DNA of 64,000 bases from Synchiropus splendidus (Eukaryota > Chordata > Actinopteri > Syngnathiformes > Callionymidae). Position numbers and translations under genes: made by a program. Below, piece after piece: positions 25,150 through 38,281 of this stretch (position 1 is its first letter; every line of letters starts with the position of its first letter). The stretch covers positions 15,341,501 to 15,405,500 of the forward strand of contig NC_071336.1 in the NCBI RefSeq assembly GCF_027744825.2, read 5' to 3'. The notes under the pieces are model-generated. The model saw only the letters and a list, made by a program, of their open reading frames with translations. It was not told the origin of the DNA and did no database searches.

Positions 25150-26554
25150 CTGGGGAGAAAAGCATGTGATCACTGATGATGCTGATGAAAGTCTGACAAA
25201 TCCGTCAAATGCGATCAGAGAGATTTGTACCCAAACAGTGGCTAATTTCCCAGATTCCCAATGGGTCTGCATTATATACTTAATTGTAAGGGGCTGTCAA
25301 GCCAAAAGAAATAAGGAAGGCTTCAGATGATGGAAAAAAAATGGAAAAAATAGATCAAACGTTGTAAGGATATAAGCAACTCTCCCAGTGATATGATTTA
25401 GAGTATCTGCCACGTTCAATATGACATATCTTCAAATGACAGTATCCAACATGGCTCCTTTTTGTGGGGCTATTTTTATCAGAACTTCTGTCATTGCAGC
25501 ATTGGCTCAGACCTAGCAAAGAATATAAAATCTCAGTGGGGCAGAACAAATAACTATGTAAACAAACTCAATTTGAAAAAACAAAATTGTGAATGCAGAT
25601 CTCTCATCAGACTTGGTATATGGCAGTAAGTGCTACTTTGTTGTTCTGTGAATCCGCCTCTTGCCAACCACATCATAACCCCACTTTGAACATAATACAA
25701 AGGAGGTTTTTTGTGTCATGGCATAATGTATTATAATGTAGCTACTTTCAAATGACCTTTCTTCCTGAAGCCAACGCATGGCGAGATTGCTACCAGTTCA
25801 TATTTCAGAACAGGAATATGACTGTGGTTGACTCTGAATAACGGGTCGGGTGTTGACACATGCTAAAGACACACAACAAACATCAGAGAGGGTCCACAAA
25901 GCATCAAATAAATAAAATACATAAACATATACTGCAATATTGTGAAATAAAAAAAATATTCTATGACTTAATTCTATTGTTTGAAAATCATGTGACCGGA
26001 TTGAGGTATCCCTCATAATATTGGAATTGAAAAATAAAAACTAGATAGAAATATGCGGTGTTATTCTTTTAATTATGTTTCAGTTAATTAAGAATGCTAA
26101 GGATAATAAGCATGAAGAGGAGCCAAGAAAGCCCTTGAAACAAAGAACATATATGCTATATTTAGAGTTGGGGAAAAAAAACTCGATAGCTCATCAATTG
26201 GAGGTGAGATAAGTGCAGTGGATCTAAAACCAGAAATTTGTGATGACAGATGACACGTTTCTGAACAGTTAAGGAGACACTGAGTGGATGTGAATTTAAT
26301 ATTCAAACTCATCGAGCCTAATTTGTGCCCTAGTTCCCATTCAACCTCAAGCTCGGAAACAATTCTTCAAACTCTGATAGATAGTTTCCCATATAAACAA
26401 ACGGCACATGACTTTCAGAGGCGACTGAGGGACAGACAGCAAGTGTACCAAGTCCTGTTAAAATGACTCACCAGCTGAAGTGGCCCCCATGATGCAGCAG
26501 AAGACTGACTGTACTGACGGCAACAAAAATCAGGAAGATCTTCTTTTGCCACAT
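23874..26554 (-). CDS. gal3st3: Galactose-3-O-sulfotransferase 3, two coding exons
   Basis: Golgi type II membrane enzyme of the Gal3ST family, which transfers sulfate from PAPS to the 3-OH of galactose on glycans. Coding exons 26554-26472 and 25149-23874 join through GT..AG and share a split Trp codon, giving 452 residues (the human protein is about 431). Residues about 5-21 are the single transmembrane anchor with a Lys-Lys cytosolic edge. FLKTHKTAS at 57-65 is the 5'-phosphosulfate-binding loop, and IVREPASMFESSFSYY at 139-154 is the 3'-phosphate-binding region. N-glycosylation sequons include N80, N132 and N166. Long stretches (VQNILFRFAER, SLVMIAEYFDESLVLLR, YDHFNAS, KVDI-GYDLP) match remembered GAL3ST3 rather than GAL3ST1, 2 or 4. 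The tail after about residue 390 is Pro/His/Arg-rich and poorly conserved. The frame is intact and the gene looks functional. Confidence 0.93.
25150..26471 (-). other. gal3st3 intron
   Basis: Intron of 1,322 bases between the anchor and catalytic exons, with GTGAGT donor and CCCCAG acceptor. AT-rich, with no recognised repeat or nested gene. Confidence 0.85.
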
Positions 26555-26574
26555 CTTGCCTCCCTTCACTGGCG
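26472..26574 (-). CDS. gal3st3: gal3st3 exon with start codon and membrane anchor
   Basis: The donor is TG|GTGAGT at 26471-26470. Coding bases 26554-26472 give MWQKKIFLIFVAVSTVSLLL and then HHGGHFSW. This aligns with the human anchor segment (RRKILLLVLGCSTVSLLIHQGAQLSW pattern; human residues near 18-42). A strong acceptor (pyrimidine run then CAG at 26575) sits 20 bases before the ATG, so a separate upstream 5'-UTR exon is likely; I did not locate it. The open frame continues upstream past the acceptor but that part is not conserved and is probably intron. Confidence 0.85.
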
Positions 26575-27106
26575 CTGAGGAAGGAGAGGAAGAAGAAGTG
26601 TGAGCTGCGTCTAGTACAAAGGTGGCACAGAGGAGTGTGAGAACGAGGGCAGGTGTAATGAGACAGCAACACTTTGGATGACGAGCAGCCAGTGGCCGGG
26701 AAAATGGGCGACGGGGAATTACAGACGAGGAGATAAAAATGAGACGATCAGAGGGCGACAAGGAGGCAGAAATGACAGGCAGAGAATGCTGAATGTCAAT
26801 GGATCGTATGTATGGAGTTTGTTCAGCACTGGCTTCATTGGCAGGAGCGTCACCCAGCCTTAAAAACACTCGGCTGATTCCTTTATTGCCTCCTGCTGCT
26901 CTCACGGTCACTTCCAAGGTGACACAATCCCTGTCCTGTGACCCCGCACAGATGTCCCAGTCCATTACCAGCGCCAGCAGTGACACGAGAAGCACCTTGG
27001 GCCCCTCTTAGCAGAAGCCCACCCTGGCAGCAACTCTCCGTGTCACTTGAACCTCTTTTAAACCTGGGAAAGAACCAGTATCGCAGATGGCTTCATAATT
27101 CTTCTG

Positions 27107-27119
27107 GATCACTGTCTTT
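27107..27119. repeat. Target-site duplication, right-hand (3') copy for the LINE
   Basis: GATCACTGTCTTT, identical to 28556-28568. The two copies bracket the L1-like element. On the minus strand the site reads AAAGACAGTGATC, an A-rich start expected of L1 endonuclease targets. Confidence 0.8.
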
Positions 27120-28555
27120 GTTTGTTTTAATATTTTTTACTGAGATTTTCCTTTTCTTCAAAACAATTGAAGACATAATACATAACACAGGACAGCACAA
27201 TATACAAAGAAAAACACCTATGTTGGGGTGATTACGTTTACAAAAAAAGAAATTAAAGACACAAAGGAAAATAATAATAATAATACAGATCTGTAGTGGT
27301 GGAATCAGTGCAGAAATGAAGCCGTTATGTTCTACAATTGAGCTCAGCTGGTCTTCAGACAAATGTCCTAAATCTTGTTCCCAAGGAAATTAGATTTTAT
27401 CAAGGGAGGAGCGTAACTGTGAGGACAGGTTTCGGTATAGTGTTGTAAGTGAACCTGTAACAAAATGGTTTACAAACTAGGAGAACGTCTATTGGGTTTC
27501 TATCAGGTAGATAAGGAAAGTTTGGTGTATTTGGATTGGATTTAAAATAGTTTCGAAGGTATCTATAAGAATGGTTTTTGGGCATGTCATACCCATCCTT
27601 GAACAAATCCCTGAATTGTTTTATTCCCATCTTATGCCAATCTTGAAAGGCAGAGTCATGTAGAGAATGGATGAAGAAGTGGTTGCAAGCGATGGGGCTT
27701 GAAAAAGAAAGCTTATCGTGAAGATTTCCAAAACTGAGTCCACACTTGAAGTGTGTGAGACACAACATGGTTGCCAGTTGATCTTAAAGAAGAAACATCC
27801 AATGATGACCTGAGTAGAGCTGGAAGGGAAATGTTTCTCAGAGGAATTCAGGTATAAAGACACCCAGCATGGACTGTCTGGATGCAAGTAATAGTGAGTT
27901 CAAGAAAAGAGACAATGAAAATGTGCCGCTCAATAGTAACGGCGAAAATTTGGAAGTCCCATACTGCACCTCCATCTTTTTTAAATCTTTGTAACAGACA
28001 GCTAAAGACTGGGAGAGGGGAGAACACTGCTGTCATGAGATTTTGACCTGATTTAGTCGAGCCATGAAATTGTTTTTGAAAAGGTTAATGTACTGTTTCG
28101 TGACCACCACCGCTAGATACATAAATTGTTGTTCCTCAGTTTTAAAAGGGATGAAATTAGGCCAAACTGTTCAAGCAAATAAATACTATTGGTTTATACT
28201 ATTGGTTTGGAAATATACAATAACAGGTCATATGCATATAAAGAAACTTGAAAAAAAGCAATAACCAAAGGTTCTATGGCTAAATAAAGAGTAAAGGGCG
28301 GAGTGGACAGCCCTGGCGATTGGAGCTTTATTTGGCCATGAGTGAGATGATTTGGGCCCTAAGATGGGCCTTAAACTGCTTTAAATGTTTTAGCACTATC
28401 TGCTTTTCCACTGGATGGTCAAGGCCCTTAACATTCCAACTAATCAGGTTAAGATGTCTGCCGGATTTGCAGACAGAGATTACGAACATGTCAATAAATA
28501 CTCTCTGCCTGGACTGATCAGCCAGTAAATGGGGAGTTCTGCTCTTTCCCGCCCC
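27120..28555 (-). mobile_element. L1-like LINE, internally deleted, minus strand
   Basis: Reading the minus strand, the element opens with GGGGCGGGAAAGAGC. Near 28480 it encodes LNLISWNVKGLDHPV, the start of the apurinic endonuclease domain of L1 ORF2. At about 28330 it jumps to a degenerate reverse-transcriptase block (GLSTPPFTLYLAIEPLVIA, cf. the RQGCPLSPLLF..AIEPLA motif). A 'VVVTKQYINLFKNNF' analogue and 'LLQRFKKDGGAVWDF' follow, and the C-terminal region to about 27400 includes 'KNHSYRYLRNYFKS'. About 1.5 kb between endonuclease and reverse transcriptase is missing. It ends in an A-rich tail at 27120-27160. Stops and frameshifts make it dead. A 13-bp duplication flanks it. Confidence 0.88.
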
Positions 28556-28568
28556 GATCACTGTCTTT
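28556..28568. repeat. Target-site duplication, left-hand (5') copy for the LINE
   Basis: Same 13 bases as at 27107, immediately beyond the 5' end of the minus-strand LINE. Confidence 0.8.
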
Positions 28569-28973
28569 TTACCATCTGCACAACGCTCAACTGTTGGAAC
28601 ACAGCCAAAGCACAAACACACGTACGTCATACGTCAGAGAACTTGTTACTTTTTCTTTTTAATGACTACCATTTGTTTTCATCCTGACAAGGTGGATGGG
28701 TGATGAAGCAAATCCAGGCTCCCATTAGGTGACAAGTGTCGCATTGTGGTGACAGCCACTCGCTCATAGAAAGCATTAACAATTCGGCTTTTCCCTATTA
28801 ACCTCAACTTCAAGAACTTGATGTAGGACCTGGCAGTCATTAATAACAGGGATGGGGTGAGTCAGTGTATGAGACTGAAGGACACAAAGAAGACATACTG
28901 TTCTTCAAAATTCAAATGAAAAAAAATGAGATTGAATGAATAACAGACTCTGGGGTTAGAAAAGAGAAGATGG

Positions 28974-28976
<3 letters not shown>
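28569..28976. other. Non-coding, nothing recognised
   Basis: Flank of the LINE with no gene or repeat signal. Confidence 0.4.

Positions 28977-29007
<31 letters not shown>
28977..29007. repeat. (TA)n microsatellite
   Basis: Pure TA dinucleotide tract of about 15 units. Confidence 0.9.
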
Positions 29008-29009
<2 letters not shown>

Positions 29010-30983
29010 CAGATCAATAACAAGAGACAGGAATCTGCTTTCACTTCTTAGCATTTATCTGTAAATTCCTCCTAATCTTCCATTTCAGACTGTATTAGAG
29101 GAATAAATCATGTACTTAAAATGGTGAAGGACAATATAACCATGTGAACAAATCCATAAAAATCAAAACATGTTTTAGGGAAACAAGAAGTTGTCTGCGA
29201 AATATCTTCACTTTACTTTTTTTGAAACTGTGACGGAGCACCACCCCCTCATTCTTCTGGGAAAAAGATAGGAAGTGTTCTTCACGCTGCTCCTGTTCAA
29301 TCGTGACGTAAATTTGTTATCAGTGCTTTTTTCTGTAAAGAAAATGGATGAGACACAGATTGAAAGACCTATTGAAATCAACTCCTAAACCAATGGAAGT
29401 TTTAAATGTAGGTGAATTGACTTTATAAACATCCCACTCTCACTTCCAAGGCGTTGTCAAGTGACTTTTCCCACGTTGACGCTAAAGGCAGCTTTCCGTG
29501 TCGGATGCTGACGTAGTTGCTATTTAAGGCCTGGGCCGAGAGAATGTGTTGCGACTGGAAATCATTTAAGGGAGGCTCGAATACAACCCGGAAACCAATG
29601 AGACAGTTCTACAAGGTCAGTGTTTCACTCTTTGCCCGGGTGTGGTGTAAACCCATGTTGTTAAAAGCCTCAAATATGCAGTCAATAAAATGATTTAGCG
29701 TTGTCATGTGACAAAGCCACTCTCGCCAGCTCATTAGAATTTTATGTATCGACTGCAGCGGAGTTAAGTCTGTGTGTGACCACACGATTTGCAGTGAAGG
29801 AATATTTCCCACCACAACACATTTAAATAGCAGGCACAAATGCAGGTCACAGCCAAGCTTCCCACTTATATCATACCCCACAGTTCATTTTCACCAGTCC
29901 CACCACACCACAGAAACTTTCTGAGTTCCTATCTGAGCAATCTCTTACTCATGAGCCTCAATGCGGTGCTGAAAGGAAGAGGTGAGGTGAAGATGGCACT
30001 AGATAAGAGCGGCTGAGGAGGATCGCTCTACTCCATCCAGCGAAAGCCACTTAAATCCCTTTCTTATTAACTCCCAGTGACACATGAGTTTCCAACACAC
30101 AGCCGAACACACACACACACACAGGCTGACTTCAATGTGGTGGCCATGCCTCATTATTGCTGCCCCATGTTTCTGTTTGAAACCGTGGGTATAATGACCC
30201 AAACTGACAGATAACAAGTGGCATCCTCTGAGCAGAAAAGTTCATTCCGCTCAACCCTTTTTGCGACAAATGAAAGTAAAATAATAGCAAACTAAAAAGA
30301 CCTTTTTTCGCTTTGGATCAACAGTTATGGTAGCGTAAAGAAGTAAAAAAAATATGGTGTAACAGATAAAGATTGTAATTTAGCTCAAATAAACCAATTT
30401 TTTGGCCAGTTTGACATCACTACCGTCTCAATACCTCGTGAAAAGACACACCTCAAACAGGCATCAAAGTCAGCTTTTACGGTTGTGGTGCCTTGTTTTG
30501 TGTTTGGTTTCATGTTTGACCTCACAAAATTCTGAATGCGTGTTTAAATTCTCCCTGAAATGCCTCAAATTCTCCTTCAAGAGATTTAATATGTATGAAG
30601 CCAAGGCTTATTGCTGGCAAAGAGAGAAATGCAAATACAGGCGACAGAAAAGCAGCTCGGCACTTAGCGTGAGTGTCATACCACGGATTTGTAATGTTCT
30701 TTGCTGTGGGAGTGATTGACTGCGAAGCGACTGCGACGCGAGGCGAGCCATGATACAAATATAACAGTGACTGTGACAGACTCACTAAGATGTCGCGCTT
30801 AATGTGATGAATAATCAAAGTCAGGCAAGTGAGAGGAGGATTTTTGTTTGGTGTGAAATTTAATAGAAGTAAATGGCTCAGAAGAAAAAGTGTTATATTG
30901 CCACTGTGTTTAGCGAAAATTCAATGTGCGCATGAAGCAGTGGGTGCATATTCATCATTATTAACAATTACATTTTCCATATA
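29008..30983. other. Non-coding, with a small CA tract
   Basis: No exon or RNA gene was supported. A CA tract lies at 30107-30123. The segment 29450-29630 is GC-richer and has a complex, non-repetitive texture, but I could not assign it. Confidence 0.4.
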
Positions 30984-31095
30984 CAGTGGTACCTCGGTTC
31001 TCGACCACAATCCGTTCCAGACGGTCGTTCGAAAAGCGAATTGTTCGAAATCTGAATCGATTATTGAATGTGCGCTTCTGTGCAGTTTGGCTGTG
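30984..31095 (+). repeat. 'CAGTGGTACCTCGGTTCTCGA'-type dispersed repeat
   Basis: The segment starts CAGTGGTACCTCGGTTCTCGA and continues 'ccgttccagacggtcgttcgaaaagcgaa'. Its TTCGA/TCGAA words form partial palindromes. I recall a vertebrate DNA-transposon repeat with this opening. The right limit is uncertain, and 'cactctcgttagtttgagctgagcagacgag' near 31573 may belong to the same insertion. Confidence 0.5.
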
Positions 31096-32723
31096 ACAAA
31101 GTAACAAACCAAGTAACGCTCTGCCCGAGACTCGCCTCACACTCAAAAACACTCCAAATTCAAAGCAAAAAAAATATGGAAGCAAAAGTCAACCATATCT
31201 CAAATTAAACTGCATAAATGTTTTTTTTTTTATTTCCAAACCAGGGTGCATATTTTGCCTCATGAATAAAATGAAAAACTAATAATCCAAACTACACAAT
31301 TATTTTGTTCTTCATGACCGGTTATTCTGTGACAATTAAAAATCAAAAAGCAAAAGATATTTAAGATTTGATTTTCAATTGCTGTCACAGTATTATTTAA
31401 AATCAGACAATCTACCATTCAATCTCAAATACATTCAAAGAATTTTTTTTTTTTCATTTTCTGCCTATTCTTTCCTTTTCCTTTTTATCCAAACATAAAA
31501 AAGGTTCACAATTCAAATTCAATGTGCAATCTTGAGCGGTGCAGGAGAATCACAGGCGCTTGCACGCTGTCCACTCTCGTTAGTTTGAGCTGAGCAGACG
31601 AGAGCTCTGAGAATTGTATCAAACCAGTGAGCAATGCATGAATCAACGATTTTAATTCAGTGCTCTACGTTGCCACGATTAAACTAAAGATGTGTTATGT
31701 ATTTTATGTGCTATTCCTCACCGATTGCCAAGAAGCCATTCTAATTCAGGTTGGCTTAGAGTCGACCTGAGGTAGTCCAAAGGTCCACCTGCTGACAGAC
31801 TGTCAGGTGTGGGTGAGTGTGTAACTGGCTACTAACAATAGCCGGCTTTTTCATTTCAGATGATAGTGAATTCCAAAATGGTCTTTGTGTAGCCAGATCA
31901 TATGGTCGGCTGAAGCCTGCTGTCTGTGGCCGTTTACATCAGAAGTTTGTTCAAATTGTCTTTGAAGATGTTCTGGCCTGGCTCTAAACATGGCCAGCAG
32001 TGTTTGTCTCTCTCAATATCAGATCAGGCAGTTTCATTACTTTTGCTTCGGCAAACATTTGTGTGTGTGCTCTATAACCTATGTATTATTCGGAGAGAAG
32101 AATTGTGCCGAAGAGATTGCTGCCAAAAGTGATGACGATCCATGTGTGCAAAGTTATTACAGGATATACAGCGGTCTGATGATGATCATGAATCTAAAGT
32201 GACAGTGAAACATGACGTTGAATCACTTTATGGTAACCATCTGCCCTCGTGAGGAGGAAGCTCCGCTGCTCTGGTCAATTGATTCCCTGGGGATGATACC
32301 TGGATATATCATGAAGAAAATGGTAGATTGTCTTAGTGCTGCACATCTGGCTTTCTGCCATTCAGAAGAGCATTCAATAGAGCACTCAATCTGCACAATG
32401 TTGCAGATGAGAAGTGTTCACAAGCTCAACGTTTGGATGAGAAAATGAAACTGCGAGGCTCACAATGGCAAGCACTGTTGTTGTTCTTGTGTTGAATCTG
32501 ATGCGTGCACAGCAGGATTAGTCTCAAGTTGACATGCAGGAACTCAATGGTGCTGGCGCCAGTGCCCACAGCAGCGACAACACAATGTTGACTCCAAACC
32601 TTTGTGCTTTGGAGGCCGGTTTCAATAAGTGCCGTGTTCACTCAGCTCTATTGGTGACGCTGTATGAACGAACACTGCATCCGCAACGAAAGGACACAGG
32701 GGTCAGTTGGATTTGGCTGTTTT
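31096..32723. other. Non-coding, nothing recognised
   Basis: AT-rich with several poly-A and poly-T runs (31160-31500). No exon was supported. Confidence 0.4.
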
Positions 32724-32901
<178 letters not shown>

Positions 32902-35900
32902 TGTCTCAGAGCTTGAGACCAAAAAAATATGTGATTCTTTCAAAGTCGAAAACATGTCACAAGGGTGGTGCACAATTTAGACACAAACAAAACAAGTGAA
33001 ATAAGACAGATGTTCATCATACACTCTCCAGATGTCTGTGCATCCCTCCTCCTCCCCAGCTCTCTCACTCACACACACATTACGGCTTAATGAGCGTATG
33101 AAGGTGGCTCCATACTCAGCCCTCTGGGGCGACAACAGCAGCTGCTTCTCCTGATGATCTAGTCATATGCGCTGAGCTCATATGATGATCCCTGACCTCT
33201 CCTCATCATTCGTGCCGCTGTGACAATATACAATATAGAAGCCTTTCAATTTGTCCCTAGGATTTTTTTTTTAATATCCACAGTGTACACACAGACACCT
33301 ATGGCGAGACAAATGATACGGGTACCTACACAGCATGTTTATTTTGACAGCAAAATTAATCTCTGTAAGCGTTAATATTTGCCTAACAAATGAAGGCACA
33401 TATTCCCACTGCGCTGTTGTCTGAAACTGCTGGGTATCTGATCCCAGGGTTGTCTACAAAATCAGCTGCTGTTTTAATCATGGATCAAAATCGTCATGCT
33501 GCTATAACTACATAACCTCTTTTTTAATTTAATCAGTATCTAAATATATTTTCTATTAAATCTACAAGCTTATTTCCTCAGTTACATCAGATTCCATGTG
33601 TGTTGCTCACTGCCCCTCCATTTGATCCCATCCAATTACTTTTCCCACTCATTCAAAACGCAGCACACAAGTCGCTGTTCTATTATCATCTGCTCAGATC
33701 ACACTATTTCTGTAAAGATTTTGCTGTATTAGAGTAAATTCCATTTTCAAACGGGATAAAACACAAAGTGGCGCTTCAAAAGAATCCCTCAGTGGTGACA
33801 CAGTCTCGGCGGGTAAATGTTTCATATCAAACAAAAGCTTCTTTTATCCAAACACTTCATTGTCATATTCAATATTCCACATTTGCATTGCTCCTAATTG
33901 AAAGTCTAACACTGGGTTTCTCCTCCCTCCTGCAGAGTGACACAGCGTGGCCGTAAAAGCCCTGGTGCTCCTTATTGGATCCCTCTGGGATCAAGGACTG
34001 TTGACCCCGAGCGCTGACCCGTTGAGTTTTCAGCCCTCCTGAGATTCGAGGGTATCAGATCTTATTATTACTGATTTCGATCTTCAGCCTCTCTGGTTTC
34101 TTCTTCAAGGTGCAATCTTTGTGGTTTCTGAGGGGAGGAGGGGACGAAAAGAAGCAACAAATGGACTGGTAGTTGTTTGGGGAACAGCTGACGCTGACAT
34201 TCGTCCTGCCTCTTACACCCACAGCTGTGACCCAGTTGCTGCTCCAGGACAGGAGCCTTCTTCATGAAGACATTATCACAGTAATGTGACGTAAGTGGGA
34301 GGACTTACCCTTCGCTTGAGGACCCTGACATGATACATTTTCGTCTATCGGTTATTTCATTTGCTCTCTAAGACACTTAACTTAATATGTTGCCCCTCCG
34401 CAGCATGTCTTCGAGTGGCTCCTCCCCTCCAGGGGTAGCCATGCAGAGGCCACTACTAGAGATATTTTTAAACTTATTTCATAGTTGGGTGAGATACGAT
34501 TTCGGGAAGCTGTGTCATTAGCAGCGGTTCACTTTGCTGGTCCAGCAAATACAAGCTCTAAAAGCTTGAGTGCTTAAGTACGGTTCCTGCTCTCCAAGTG
34601 TCCTCTGACCTCCAAACCCTCCACTTAGCTACTAGTAATAAGGCAGAAGAAACTGGTTACAGCAACTAAAGATTTGAAGGCGGTGATCCTAAGACAACTT
34701 ATGATTAACCTCATCTAATTTTAATGTCCTTGGTCTCGCTGTGCACATGTAAGTGCAGCTATGACATCACTTATTCATTCTTCACCCCATCAACACTGCA
34801 GTATTATTGACGGGTCCGGGGCATGGCACTTCAAAATCCCAACCCTGCTCCATCCCTTCTATCGGTCTGTGCTCTTCAACGTCCTTCTTCTACAAACAGA
34901 TATGTAGCGCAGGATATTAAACTGCCTGCCTTCAATTTCTTCAAATCAAATAGACAAAAAAGAGGGAAACAGGAGAGTACAGACTGTACTGTTGAGTGTT
35001 TGACACTGAAGTGAATTTGAATAAGAATTTTAATTTTGCAGTGTTTTGTGTTCATCTGTCCTCCACAGAAGAACACACTGTGCTCCCCGATCCCTGTGCA
35101 CACACGCATGTAAGGACACACACAGCTGTCACAGTGAATGCCAGACAGCATTCATGATGAGACAGATTAGTTACTATTTTGGAGTAATTTGTGATGCTGC
35201 TAGAGGCCAGTTGGCGATTATTTAAGGCAAAAGTCTGTCTGAGTTGCAATGACCAACCTAATCCCAAGGATTTCTCTTTGCCTATTCCATAAACCAACAC
35301 AATTTAATGTCCAATAGCTACTCTGGTGAGGCAGCAAAGAAGCTGGGGCACAAACCAATGTAGTATTGGTAGTAGTATAGAGTATATAGTATATAGAGTA
35401 TTGAGCATGAGAACAGTGTCTCTTCTCTCATCTCCCTCTCTCCACAGTCTCACTCCAGTCCACATTACTGCAAGCCCTCAGTGACTTGAGCTCCTCCATC
35501 CAACAGACCACCCCACCCCGAAGAGGGTCCCAATGATTCTCAGAGGCTCCATCCTGTTCCTGGACATGAGGAAAGGTGGACTGAGTACACGCCTGATGCC
35601 CATGCTAATGCGTGTGCCAGAAAGCATGTCCATATTATTACTTGTTTGCAGTGTGGACTCCCCATAGCCAAGGAGATAGAAGCAATCTCTGCCTTCAAAT
35701 GACCCCCCAGGGTGACTGTTTGGAGAGAGAGGGCGAAAATGCAGTGAGCAAAGAGCGTTGAGAGTAAAATTGAGCGGGTGAAGTGAAAAGCACATGTAGA
35801 GAGAAAGACGGCGAGAGAATATGAAAAGAGGTTTGAGACTAATTGAGCGAGCAGAATCAACATCAGGCTTATTGATAAAAGCCTTTTAGATCATTTCTTG

Positions 35901-38281
35901 CCGGCAAGTGCCAGAGGATAAGTCCAGGGAGGGAAGTGGAGACTGAAAACATCGACCAGACAATGTCCCCTCTGGTGAAGTCATGACAGGCACGTCCCCT
36001 GTTCCCGGGTTTTGGTGTAAACACCCAGTCCATAATATACAGTTCGATTCCTGAAAGAGGATGTGTTGAGTTCCCTTCAAGACACTTTTGTAATAATAGC
36101 AGGAAGGCGCCACAGAGCACAGTAGCAGCACTCTGACCTCTGACCCCACATCTTGTATGAACTCCATAAATTTTATTGCGTGGTAGATGAGAGTGCTGTG
36201 AAGGAAACCTCAAGACCTCTGTTTAAAAACAACTATCCATTAATGATGTCCTGGTGGATTCCACCCAAACAGTGAGCAGGACATTATGAAGCTGTACAGC
36301 GCCACCACCAACGTCGGGTCTACGCCAGGGGTTTTTGACTGAGAATGTCAAAAAGTAATTATTGTAAAATCTAATTCCATAGCAGCCCTGTATTTTCAAA
36401 TGCTGAATACAACGGAATGGAAAAGGGGCGATTTTAGAGTATAATATGAAATTATTTTTTGATTTACTTAATATAATAATAATGAAGTTACATTAGAGAG
36501 ACATTGTTTCACATAAGTGGAAGCCTCTTGAGATGCGCAGAGTAGCATGATTCCATAACCCCAACAATAAACTCAGTTACAGTGACCTAAACAGTTCCCA
36601 TGAAGCTTTACCGAGCAGTCAACCAATCTCACTGCTGGATCACCGCAACATGGCTCCACAGCTGAGCACAGAAGAGCACAGAAGTGGGAAGAAGAACAAG
36701 TCGGAAAACTTATGGAAGAAGATGCTTCTGATGTGATGAGGCTCAATCTCGCCGCATGAAGCTCTAGAAATCCATGTTATAGTGAGCAACATCAATGAAT
36801 GCTCCATTTGGCTGCAGAGCATCATGGGAAGTGACCATAACTGAGCTTGATGCAGAGAGTGATGGTACCGCACATGCTACTCAGATTAATACAATATTAA
36901 TATCAGCTCAAGTTAATGGATAAATCAATGTAAAGTCCGAGAAACTGCCATCTGCCATAACAATGAGTCGGCGCGATGCAAAGAGATGGTTCGCAAGCCA
37001 TAGGTTCCTGGCCGAGGCAGGTCTGCAGTCCTGACTCCACTGGGAGAAATAATTTGAAATCACTCCACAACATACACCTTTTTTTAAATGTTACCTCTCT
37101 GCCACCCTCAGAGTAAGTGGAAGAAAAATCTGACATTAGAGAGCTAAAAGACAACTTCCAGATGACAGGAAAGTTGGTCATTGGAACTCTATAGAATCTT
37201 AAATTCATCTTTTAATTAAAACACAAACACCTTAAAATGGGTAAAATGTGGACCCTCTTTTTGGTCTTTTGGCAGAATTTTGTAAAAGTTGGATGATCCC
37301 AATTGGCAGTTTTATTAGCTCTTAAACCAGACTGGACTATATGCACAAGTTTGCGCAGATGTAGTTCCAGGAAATCACTTGCCAGGGCACTACCTTAAGG
37401 GTAAGCCCAGCCCTTTTACTTTCACCGGGGAGTCACCTTTTGGGCACAACACCTGCTTCAATCCAGAAGGAAGTGAGTTGGTTAATTATTTACTGGAGCC
37501 ACATCAGAACACCCCTGTTTATTTACTGTAGAAGAGGCGGTGCAGGTCCTGCCAAAAAAAGACAGAAGGGCAGTTTGTATTTGAAGTCAGCGTTTTCCCA
37601 TCGCCACCAAGCTGTTTGAGTGATTAAAAAAGCCAGTCGATCATCATCTTTTGCGGTTGCTTTTGAAGAGGCATGCCGGGTTTCAACTCCCACCTCCTTA
37701 TCACTGAGCTCTTGGTCTGTTTGCGGAACTCAATGTGCTCCAACAAATCAGCTGTTCATTTACATAACATTGCAGATTCCTCCTCACCAAATTAATGTGA
37801 TGCTCTGAGTGGAGCCCTATAGCCGTTCGACCCCTCAAGAACCGCCACCGTGTGCCGGGCTGATTGGCCCGACGTCAGCCGGGGCCATGGGTGTCTCCTC
37901 GCTCTGCTGTGCTCTTCTGCCCCTCTTAAGTGTGACACCCATTACAGCGCATTTCTGGGAAAGAGCTGTAATCCAGCAGGTGCTTTTGGATAGAAGCCAG
38001 TATTTTTTCTTCTTCGTTCCATGTTCCCTGTTGTAAGATCCGATTCAAGACCACAGATCTGACTTCGTTGGGGGCAGTTTCCTTTGTAGCATCTCATTTT
38101 CTATCCAAATACTCCAGTGGGATCATGTGAACCCAATGCTCTTTGAAACTACAGTGGTGAACCATGTGCTGCAATTAATTGGTGGAGACCAACCAAACAG
38201 TGAAGGTGTCTCTGGAGCAGGAATCAGAAACTGTGGCCAATTATCAGAATCCACTTACTGACTGTCTGGTTGGACCAACAA
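32902..38281. other. Non-coding, nothing recognised
   Basis: No exon, RNA gene or clear transposon. The longest open frames (minus 35478-36213, about 105-114 codons) have no recognisable domains. A stretch near 37600-37800 has the even, word-rich texture seen in conserved non-coding elements, but that is an impression only. Confidence 0.4.

Noticed and set aside
26575..26995. Upstream part of the 175-codon minus-strand frame as gal3st3 N-terminus
   Set aside because: A strong splice acceptor lies at 26575 and the extra residues do not resemble the family; the conserved anchor starts at the ATG at 26554.
35540..36213. Hydrophobic minus-strand frames of 93-114 codons resembling membrane segments
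   Set aside because: Overlapping alternative frames, no conserved motif and no splice context; composition effect.
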